A stretch of DNA of 64,000 nucleotides from contig CP071497.1 of assembly GCA_017354895.1 (NCBI GenBank), forward strand, positions 3,286,001 to 3,350,000, written 5' to 3'. This stretch comes from Podospora comata. Taxonomy: Eukaryota > Ascomycota > Sordariomycetes > Sordariales > Podosporaceae. This document shows positions 55,807 to 64,000 of this stretch, in pieces; positions within the stretch are counted from its first letter, which is position 1; every line of letters begins with the position of its first letter. Position numbers and translations under genes: made by a program. A model generated the notes under the pieces. It did no database searches and was not told where the DNA came from. It saw only the letters and a list, made by a program, of their open reading frames with translations.

Positions 55807-57670
55807 TAACGTATATTATAAGCGAGTGACCCATATAAGCGAGTGACCCACCTCCCACCACACCCTGACAAACCATCCTTAATTGCACCACATTAATATA
55901 AGGAATTAACTATAATTACATCAGAAACAGCTGAATCAGATGCTTCTGCAGCCTCCTGGCAAGTGCGCGCATTATGGCCAGGCTTACCGCATACACCACA
56001 GCACCGAACCTTCGTACGAGCCCCCCCTGCATTACTACTATCCGGCTGCGTTTCTTACATTCCTTCCCCATCCACGGCCTTCTGATCCAGTAGATCCTGT
56101 GCCTCTTATACAGTAAGTGACCCTCTAAGCCTCACACGTATTTTTTTAGCTTTCCGGCGCTTACTTAGTACCTCATTGGCCTTACGGAGCGAAGAGACCT
56201 CTGCACGAAGGAGAGCCACCTAGTGCATTATAGCCGTTATACCCTTAGTAAGCTGGTCTACCGTAACTAGTATTAAAGTTAGGGAGCTATTTTAATAGTT
56301 AGTAATACGAATTTTAATAAACGTTAATTATAAATTAGCTTCTCGAGGGTTATATAGTATCTAGGAGACCCAAGGTTATATAGTACCGGGCCATAAGTTT
56401 AAAGGTATTAACGTATAAAGCTTTATATTTAGCTTAGAAAGTACCTTCTCTAGATCGTACGGTATAAAGCTAGTACCCGTAAAGCTACCCTATATATTCT
56501 TTTCTATTATAGAGGCGAAGAAAGCCTCGCGGAAGGTATAAAGGAACTCGAACTTACTTATATAGTTAATATATATACATATTAAATCCTTAATCTAGCG
56601 ACCGTATACTTATTTTAGCGGCCTAAAATAGCTAATATTAAGTAGCTAGAGGAGGTAGGAGGAGTATAGAGGTATATAAAGCGTAATAATATTATTTTAT
56701 TAGTAGTAGCGTTCGAATTCGGTCGAGTAATAGCTTTCGTAACTATCGAAGATTAGTAATTAGTATTTACCCTTTATATAGAACGTTATATAATAATTAA
56801 AGTACTTAATTTAATTTAGGCCTACCGGATTAATAATTTAATTATTATCGGTAATTATAATACATTAAGTAAACGGTAAATTATATTCGGTATACTAATT
56901 AGCGAAATAGTATTACGCGGCTAAAATAATAAAGGGAAAAATAGCTTAGCTAAAGGTATTAATTTCCTGGATTACCGTTATTTATTTACGGTTATTAAGC
57001 TAAACTAGTTTTACTTTACTAAAACTATCCGAGATTATAACTACTATACCCGTAAAGATAATACTTATTATAAACCTAGTTTCGTCGAAATTATAAATAT
57101 CGTTATTTATAATACTATATTTAATTTTAGTATTCCGTATAAACGTAAACTACTCGGTAATAACCTTTAGATCCTCGTACTTAACCCTCTAGTAGTTATA
57201 TTTACGCGTAAAACGCGTACGGAGCTATAGCTAGCGTTTAACGAAATTATATACCTAAAGCTTATTAATAGAATGCATATCGCGTATACGTAATAGTTAA
57301 TTAACTATATTTTCTATACTACGTAATCTTAATAAAAGCTCGTATATATAGCTTAATAACGTATTGAATAATAGTATCCTCTTTAGATTAAGTAAGCTTT
57401 TTCGATTTGGGCGTAGTATCGCGTCGTGCAGGCCGGCTAGCGCGCCGACGCCCTAGAGTCTTACGATCGACTCCATAGATCTTAGTTGCGGCTCGTTCGC
57501 TTAGATTCTTATCGTTTTGAAGCGCTTAGAGGGCTAAGATTATGTGGGCTTCATTTGAATTAGAAGGCATCTTAGATAGTTAAGGAAATTGTTGTTGAGT
57601 GCGAAGGTGTCATATCACGAAGGAAGTAGGTCACTCGCTTATATGGGTCACTCGCTTATAATATACGTTA
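55807..57670 (-). mobile_element. Complete-ended pogo-type DNA transposon with zinc-knuckle transposase, RIP-damaged
   Basis: Perfect 42-bp terminal inverted repeats, 55807-55848 and 57629-57670, begin TAACGTATATTATAAGCG. The outer TA on each side fits a TA target duplication. Inside each end, ATAAGCGAGTGACCC and a second near-copy form a direct repeat, a likely transposase binding pair. The transposase lies on the minus strand. Its C-terminus is recognisable near 55950-56030 as a GKPGHNAR zinc knuckle (C-x2-C-x3-GHN-x4-C). From about 56270 to 57370 the interior is extremely AT-rich with many stops, while the outer 250-450 bp keep normal composition. The transposase cannot be made, but the ends could still be recognised by an active relative. 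Fragments of the same family lie at 37555-37984 and 59385-59540. Confidence 0.85.
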
Positions 57671-57879
57671 TTAATTATACTATTTTATTATAATAATATT
57701 AATAATTATGATTAATTATTTTTCGGGTTACGTTCTATCGATCAAATAGATAATAGAAAATTAAAACTAAGCTTTTATTCTTTTTATCCTATTTTTTTTA
57801 ATAAAATAATATAATACAGGAGGGGTCTAGAGGTCTCTATGAATTTATAGCCCGTTATAAAACTTTAGATCCTTCTAGA

Positions 57880-59380
57880 TCCCACCTTTTTTATTACCTC
57901 GAGTACCCTATTTCGTTATAAAGATAAGTGGCTCTAGAATACTTAATAGGCGTTATTTGGCCCACTCGAACAACTCGAGATCGGGCTAGTTGGCTTGATG
58001 TAGTTCCAAGTGCCACAACAACCTTTATTTGATCCGGTTCCGGCATTTGCCCTGATGATGCACGTTGCAGAGCCGCAGCACCTTGGCAATTCAAAAAGCG
58101 GCTAATGCACACTTCCCCTGCATTCGCAACTGCATGTCACAGGAGAGCTAGATAATCGAGGCAAGCGTCTTTCCAGAACCTGCCTCACGTGCATTTGATG
58201 CTCCGTCAGACTGTTGGAGTATGACAGGATGTCATCGATATATGCCGAGCAAAAGACATCAAGATAACCCATCATCGTCCCATCATTGTCTCATTAATGA
58301 ATCGCTGGAATGTGGAGGGGCCGTTGGTGAGGCCCAAGAAGAGGACCTTGTACTTATATGCTCCATACCTTGTTCTGAACGTCGTCAGTTCTTCGTCGTC
58401 CGGATGCATGCGGATGCGATTAAAAGCTTGTAGAATGTCGATCGATTTTGGTAAATATCTTTGCTTGTCCCATGCGGGCCATAGTTTCGTCAATCAAAGG
58501 CAGAGGGTATCTGTCTTTCCTGGTAATCGCGTTGAGTTCCTGTAATCCACACAGAAACGGAGACCACCATCGGCCTTGTTAACAAACAGCACTGGCGCTG
58601 CCCATGGTCCTGCAAAAGCCGATCGGAGGTAGTGATTCTGTCCGGATAACCCTCACACATATAGGGCATGACGTTCGTGGCGGCCTCGCCAGCCAACCTC
58701 ATTCGGATGTACGCGGTGCGACTCTGGTTGGTAGGGTAGTGATCGCCGTTCACCTCCAACTCATCCTTCATCATGTAGTACCAGGTCTCGAAGGGAACCT
58801 CGTCCTTGTCTTCATTGTTGTAGAATCGGGGAGGGTCCACCATCTTGGGGTTACGAGCGGACTCAATATTCCGGTAAGTGCCGGTGCCTTTGGGCATGGG
58901 GATGCTCTCCCGAACACGTTGAGTCTCATTCCTGGCGGCAAGAACCTTGGCCTGGGTAGTTTCTCTGACACACTGGATCTCGTTTCTGGTAGCTAGGGCC
59001 TCGGCCTGGGCGATACGTGATGCCTCTATAGCATGTTCCTTCTCCCTCTGCAAGAGCATTTTGTCCTACTGGAGGAAGTCTTTTTCTCTTGAAACGAGAT
59101 CGGCTTCGTGGTTGGCATGGTTGCAAGGCGACTTGCCGGTCAGGGGCCTTCGTGGTAGCGTTGGTTAGCTGCAGCCAAGGCTGGTTCTGGTTCGGGGTCA
59201 GAATGACGGCGCGAAAGTCGATCAAAAGAGGGTGGAATATTATTATTATTCTCACTCCGTTCTGCCCCAAAAAGAGTGTGGCGGTCCTGCTGATGCTATT
59301 TACATAGGAAAAGCCGTGCTCTGAGGCCGAGTGCAAAACCTATATCGGTAACAAATAGGAAACAGTTGTTGAAAAAAGCC
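57880..59380 (-). mobile_element. Ty3/gypsy LTR retrotransposon fossil (internal part)
   Basis: A reverse transcriptase segment on the minus strand at about 58272-58493 carries the family pattern ([10 protein letters not shown] ... FRTRYGAYKYKVLFLGLTNGP). A gag-like, Glu/Arg-rich region lies at about 58490-59340, upstream in the element's orientation. The order gag then reverse transcriptase fits Ty3/gypsy. Both termini, the LTRs and most of pol are missing or unrecognisable, and the remainder is broken by several changes and at least one large internal loss. The composition is near normal, so it was not heavily RIP-mutated. It is an old, incomplete fossil. Confidence 0.75.
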
Positions 59381-59384
59381 AGAT

Positions 59385-59540
59385 AACGTACATTATAAGC
59401 GAAGGAGCCTCTTTTCACTGCCCTACTACAATTACCCTCAATTGTAAAACACCATCATTAGGAACTAATTACAATTGCATGAGAAACAGCTGAACCAGAT
59501 GATTCTGCAGTCTCCTGGTAAGTGCATGCAGCTGATGGCA
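59385..59540. mobile_element. End fragment of the zinc-knuckle pogo family
   Basis: It starts taacgtacattataagcga, close to the 42-bp terminal repeat of the complete element. It continues with attacaattgcatgagaaacagctgaa-cagatg-ttctgcag, matching 55915-55960. Only the left end is present, and the composition is normal. Confidence 0.65.
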
Positions 59541-59869
59541 ACATTCAGGGGGTGATTCGATGGCATTCCTTCCTCCATGTGCTATTTCCTGCCGAGAGTG
59601 CGTGCTCATGAACCAAAGGACGGATCGTCCAGGGAAAAAGGTACAATGTACTGCGAAACGTGTGTGATGGTGGTATATTTGGCGATGTATTTTTGACCTG
59701 GCACTAGGCGTCTAGCGGGACAAGGCCGTAACGTTGACCTGTTTCGACGTGTGAATGCGTTAGGGAAGCATGCACCGAAACTTTGGCCCGTGGCGCTCTC
59801 TCAGGTATATGATGGTGTTTCTATTATGATGTGGCGAAATGTGGCGGAAGACCCCAGTAAGATGTTGGC
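59541..59869. other. No gene seen
   Basis: Short spacer of unknown origin between the transposon fragment and the DUF1996 remnant. Confidence 0.4.
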
Positions 59870-60175
59870 TTCGTGACTGGAAAAGGTACCTTTAAGAACG
59901 GGCATCCCTCTTCAGCCAAACTTATCAAACGTCCTCTGCAAGCTATCCCCCCTTCACCCAAGAATATAATCCCCATGATGTCCCCACCCAACCTCATCCC
60001 CAAAACTCCACAAAAACGGTTGTTTCCCCTCCTCCTCCGGCCACAGTTCGGGGTCGTTGAATTGACCTGTATCCCAACGTATCTCTAGCATAATCTGAGG
60101 TGTCATCACCGGATGAGAAGCAGGACATTTCCATCCCTTGGTATACCCCACGGTTCCCGCACTACAACGATACCA
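59870..60175 (-). pseudogene. Remnant of a DUF1996 protein gene
   Basis: On the minus strand an open stretch (60151-59954 and a little either side) reads CPASHPVMTPQIMLEI, WDTGQFNDPELWP and FLWSFGDEVGWGHHGDYILG, the conserved core of DUF1996, a secreted fungal domain often joined to WSC domains. The next codon is TGA where the family has Trp (a G-to-A, RIP-like change). GDSLQRTFDKFG then continues in frame to a second stop. The N-terminal two thirds of the domain are not found. It is a fragment and cannot be functional. Confidence 0.7.
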
Positions 60176-60404
60176 TAGACGAGGTCTTAAGATGCCATTG
60201 TTTCACAATCATGACAATTGGCCTACAGCCATAACCTGCTAGATCACCAGGCGTATGGTGTCGTTTGTTGTTGAGAGGCGTCCGGGATGAATTCTTTGAA
60301 GGCAATCGTCCTAGACGTTTGAAGCTAGGTGACGTCCTGTTAGACAAATAAATTTCCTACAAGCTATCCCATAGCCCCACCGCACTTTCATCCAGAATCC
60401 TCTT

Positions 60405-62474
60405 CTATTCCATCAGCTTCAACCGAAGATTCAATATGGTGACCGGATTGACGCAGATAGTACCATCCTCCTCCTGGTCCAACTCGAGGTTTACTTCGAC
60501 TCGAACTTTCTCCCCGGTGGAAGGAACCCGATAATGCCATGCGGGCGAAGAGGTGGCTGGTCCATTAGTTTGAAAGACGCTCTGTCCAGAAAACACCGTC
60601 CCTCCATCGTTGGAACTCGGAAGTTGAGTCCTATCCACTACAGATGTTTCCACCACAGTCCTTGTCTCACCTACCCGCCCATCTAACACACTCATCATCG
60701 CCGCTTCGGCCTTACGGCAACTCTCAAACTCGAGCATATCAAGCTGCCACTCTAGTGACGCCCTAAAACCAGGATCCAAGTCTTCTAGACTAGCAAGAAT
60801 GGTGAAGGGCCGCTTAATATTCCAGCGAATACACCCCACAAACAAATTGATAGGAATACATGTGGTTGGTGTATGGTTCAAATGTCCATGAACAAAGAAA
60901 CCACACCAAGCTTTGCTTGTACTATTTGTAGCGATAAAGACGTTGTCGTGAATGTCCCAATGTGTTCTTGGCACGGTTCGACACTGGTCTACTGTAAACT
61001 GGGACATCGACGGATCCAGCCGCAGTTTCAGCGCACTATGTCTATTTCCGAGGACCGGATCGTTGCCCGCGCTAAATGGGTACACTGTCTCGAGTTTCGT
61101 CGCAAACGTTGCAGTTTCCACAAGGGTCCGGTTCATGTCTCTCCACAACTCAGAAGAAGGTCCTTGTTTGAACCAAGCCAGCTTCCAAGGTTTGTATCTG
61201 ACATATCGCCCGCCGGATACTTTACGAATCATGACACCAACTGCTTGGCCATTTGTAGCGCAAAAGGTATCCAGGACACACTTGTTCCCATCATCTTTAT
61301 CAACGTCGCGGAAGAGATATATCAGACTGACAACCATCTGAATGCCCCTCGGTCCGATTGTCAAATCCCGGTAGACAGAGTCAGCCAAACTCGCTTCAAT
61401 ATTCCTTGCGCATTCAAACGAGCGCGGAGACTTTGCGAGAATAGCAGACCAAGAAGAATTCGTCGTATTTGTTGTCTCGGTCCATATGAAGATACTTCGA
61501 TCCACCGTTGACTCCAAGACAACCTTTTGAAGCCGCTGGAATGCCTCCATTCCCTCCCCATATAATAGAGACATCCTCACATCAAAAATCCCAAGCAGAC
61601 AGTATGCAGTGTCCTCCTCCCTTGTTGTCACCCTTTTCGAAGCCCAGCTCATGCGTCTCGCAACAGCATAATCACCACATTTTTTCCGCCCCTCCAATAG
61701 CTCTACGGGTATCTCCGTGATTTCCGACAACAACCCACTCAACGTGTCCTTGGTACCGCATTCGTTCCATTCCCTATCGAAGAAAATAACGCGTTTGGGG
61801 GCAATCAGCTCTTGGAGAGTCCAGCCCCTGGTAAACCACCTGCAATTTTTAAAGGCTTCCTCCCACTTGGCACCGACGGTGGTAGTAGGCTCCAAATCGC
61901 AGAGGTAGACATAGCATTCCTCGGACCGGGCATAGTAGTCATACATCGAATTGATAGACTCTGTAAGCTCGGCGGAAGAGGTCTTGTCAATACAGCAGGT
62001 GTCTACCCACGCGTGATGGATACCACGGGAACGAGCGATCATGCACGCTTGCTGGATTTTGGCATAGCCTGGTTGCTTCTGCTTGAAGAATAGGGCGCTC
62101 TTTCCATTTTCTCTCTCTGTTGGAAGGGAATGGAAGTAGATCGCCAGGTAGCAAAAGGCCACCACCAGCGCATAGGCGGTTGGCGTCGCCAGGTACAGTG
62201 AAACTTCATCAAGGTTGAAGAAAGGCACAAAGTATAAGCCAGCGCCGAGCAGAACCAGGACACTGATGATGATTTGCCATAGCTTCAAGTTCCGAGAGTA
62301 GACAACATGCTGGTCGAAAAGTGACAGCTCCTGGAGAGTGACCTCGGAAAGATCATCCCAGGTGTGGGAGAGGATTGCGTACTTGGGAATTGCGGAACTG
62401 GAGTCATTGTAATCGATTGATATCGGGTGAGGAGATTGTGTAGTTGTGGTATCGGCAAGAAAAAGAATACGCAT
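60405..62474 (-). CDS. HET-domain protein with a membrane hairpin inside the HET domain
   Basis: Intronless, 689 residues. HET starts at about 31 with KYAILSHTWDDLSEVTLQEL. It resumes at about 136 with GYAKIQQACMIARSRGIHHAWVDTCCIDK, then SSAELTESINSMYDYY, CYVYLCDL and WFTRGWTLQELIAPKRVIFF, and closes near 290 with CLLGIFDVRMSLLYGEG. In ordinary members the first and second blocks are separated by a short loop. Here about 85 residues are inserted, with two hydrophobic segments, about 65-84 (LWQIIISVLVLLGAGLYFVP) and 93-114. The C-terminal half has no recognised domain. HET proteins trigger cell death on non-self fusion. A membrane location is inferred from the hairpin. The MRIL start is typical of the family. 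Confidence 0.92.
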   Translation of the reverse strand: MRILFLADTTTTQSPHPISIDYNDSSSAIPKYAILSHTWDDLSEVTLQELSLFDQHVVYSRNLKLWQIIISVLVLLGAGLYFVPFFNLDEVSLYLATPTAYALVVAFCYLAIYFHSLPTERENGKSALFFKQKQPGYAKIQQACMIARSRGIHHAWVDTCCIDKTSSAELTESINSMYDYYARSEECYVYLCDLEPTTTVGAKWEEAFKNCRWFTRGWTLQELIAPKRVIFFDREWNECGTKDTLSGLLSEITEIPVELLEGRKKCGDYAVARRMSWASKRVTTREEDTAYCLLGIFDVRMSLLYGEGMEAFQRLQKVVLESTVDRSIFIWTETTNTTNSSWSAILAKSPRSFECARNIEASLADSVYRDLTIGPRGIQMVVSLIYLFRDVDKDDGNKCVLDTFCATNGQAVGVMIRKVSGGRYVRYKPWKLAWFKQGPSSELWRDMNRTLVETATFATKLETVYPFSAGNDPVLGNRHSALKLRLDPSMSQFTVDQCRTVPRTHWDIHDNVFIATNSTSKAWCGFFVHGHLNHTPTTCIPINLFVGCIRWNIKRPFTILASLEDLDPGFRASLEWQLDMLEFESCRKAEAAMMSVLDGRVGETRTVVETSVVDRTQLPSSNDGGTVFSGQSVFQTNGPATSSPAWHYRVPSTGEKVRVEVNLELDQEEDGTICVNPVTILNLRLKLME

Positions 62475-63723
62475 TTTAGTAACATGTATATGATGTAAAT
62501 ATCACCCACCGTGCTCAAAGCAGCTTCACAACAGGCGCATAATCTGGAATCCAAACTGGGGTGTTGTTGATAATTTTGTAGAACGACGGGGAAAAGGAAG
62601 CGCGCAGGAAAGCACCAGTTTTGTACCCCTCATCAGGCTGGCGTCTCTGCTTCGTTTACGTGAAAATAATCACTCATCACTAACTAGCCAAGAACGGGCA
62701 AAAGCAGCCCAGTCAAAGCCTAACAACAAAACTGGCTAGTGCTAATTTGAATGCAGATAAACGAACAGAGAAATGCAGATGGGCTCACGCAAGGCACCAC
62801 CAGCCAAGAATGCAGCCCCACCACCACCTCGGCTGGTGTGACTTTTTTGCAGGCAGATAGGTATCGCAGATGAAATATATGAACCTTGATTCATGAGGCT
62901 TAGGGTCAACGAGACCCCCTATTACCCCAATTTCACCGCGACCCAGGCCGAGCTGCTCCTCGGAAACACATCCACCAAGGAAACCACGCCGAAACCCTTC
63001 TTCTTCTTCTTCCTCTTTGACGGGGTACTACACATCCAGACTGTCATTTCCAGGGAAATCCGATGCAGATTTCGGAAGACATACTGCCAAAAACCGAGGA
63101 AGATTTCCCTCCCTATCTTCTACATTCACACCCCTCAATCTCCCAATAAACCTAAAACATGTAAGCGCCGACAGAAAACAAAAATGAAATTAAAACGGGC
63201 GGTGAAAAAATAGGTATTTCGGTACATTGAACTCGTATTTTCAGGCTCTCAGGCGGATTAATCAGGAAGCATAACTTTTTGTATATCTAGACATTTACCA
63301 CTTCGATCTCTAAAGCCGAAAATTATAATCATCTACGTACCATCCTAAGGAATGCGTTTTGCTGAGGATTCAGCTGAACAACTAAATTACGGTTGGATGT
63401 CCGTGCGCGTTTGAGCTCGTCAGGTATATAGTTGTTTGCTCCTTGTAGCCTAGCTACAAATCTCGGGTCTTGGGATCTTTGATATCAGGCCGATATGCTA
63501 TAATCTTGTTAAAACTGGACGGCTTTTGGGATATCGGCGGTAGGGAGCTAAGAAGCTGAGGTGTAAGAGAACGAGACGATGGAGCACCGGCTAGTATATT
63601 ATGTACGCAGACGCTCGAGGGCCATGGCGGTTGGGTCTAGTCGGTAGTGTTTTCGCCCGATTGGAAGTAAGTTACGTTAGGATTAAGCGACTGTACTATT
63701 AAATCTAGGAGGCAGCTACATGG
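62475..63723. other. Gene-free flank
   Basis: This is the promoter side of the HET gene, then low-complexity and AT-rich sequence. A 106-codon frame at 62893-63213 is phenylalanine- and lysine-rich by composition and is not credible as a gene. Confidence 0.45.
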
Positions 63724-64000
63724 TGTGACGAACCCCTATCCAGAACCTCTGAAAGGGATACTGGTTGAAGGCACTTCTGAACAATCTTGGTTCGGTACAG
63801 CTAAACAGTATACAACAATGGCTTGTCTCGATCACAATAGTCTAGATACCAACGATTGTGACTTGTAATTGCATACTGCGAAACTGTCCATCTAAACCAG
63901 CCAGTTCCTCCGTAAATATAGATCCTGGGGCCCTGAGGTGCTCGCCCTGCTACGGCCCCGATCACCCATAGCACATTGCATCCTGCAAAGTGCTCGTCGT
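63724..64000 (+). mobile_element. LTR-type retroelement fossil, copy C (runs off the window)
   Basis: It begins TGTGACGAACCCC and matches copy A (36702-36980) over its whole visible 277 bp, with scattered differences, many of them transitions. It continues beyond the right edge, so whether it is a solo repeat or the start of a full element cannot be seen. Confidence 0.6.

Noticed and set aside
62893-63213. 106-codon frame after the HET gene
   Set aside because: It begins in ordinary sequence and continues through a poly-Phe run and Lys-rich AT sequence; no domain or expression signals.

Overview
The window looks like a chromosome segment of a filamentous ascomycete (Pezizomycotina, probably Sordariomycetes; the order is not provable from here). 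Genes have many 50-60 bp introns with GTAAGT-like donors and CTAAC/CTGAC branch sites. Two nuclear tRNA genes are present. Several protein families are typical of these fungi: HET, NACHT, FunK1 kinase, PTH11-like rhodopsin and Zn2Cys6. AT-rich, stop-riddled interiors of transposons suggest repeat-induced point mutation (RIP).

Layout. 0-9 kb: an unidentified gene edge, a secreted copper amine oxidase (3648-5981) and a decayed FunK1 kinase (6.9-9.0 kb). 9-13 kb: gene-poor, with a small inverted-repeat element. 13.2-20.5 kb: a head-to-head pair, a SNF2/RING ATPase (minus, 10 exons) and a NACHT protein ending in C2H2 zinc fingers (plus, 8 exons), with 302 bp between their start codons. Then tRNA-Gln, a seven-helix PTH11-like receptor (minus), a secreted FAD oxidase (plus) and a calmodulin-like protein.

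28.5-49.2 kb is the most unusual part. It holds ten copies, some decayed, of a small gene family I do not recognise. Most copies have a tiny first exon ending in an F-x-W-x-x-I motif, a phase-1 intron directly after it, a central L-x-x-D-C and R-x-F-F-x-L-x-x-x-W-(I/L)-E helix pattern, a second phase-1 intron, and an acidic C-terminus with (D/E)-W-x-x-(V/I). The array is split by a belt of transposons (34.2-38.4 kb) and a multi-pass membrane protein gene (38.5-40.5 kb).

49.2-54.4 kb: a divergent pair, a DUF1479 iron/2-oxoglutarate-type protein (minus) and a Zn-cluster transcription factor (plus), with inverted repeats between them. 55-60 kb: a broken protein kinase, a complete-ended pogo-type DNA transposon with 42-bp perfect terminal repeats, a Ty3/gypsy fossil and a DUF1996 remnant. 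60.4-62.5 kb: a HET-domain protein carrying a predicted membrane hairpin inside the HET domain. The right edge enters an LTR-type repeat that also occurs at 36.7 kb and, inverted, at 38.2-38.4 kb.

The spliced models for the SNF2, NACHT, rhodopsin, DUF1479, calmodulin-like and transcription factor genes, and for seven of the array genes, close in frame over all exons, which is good internal support. The HET/NACHT content, lineage-specific array, kinase pseudogenes and transposons together suggest a fast-evolving accessory region. That is inference.
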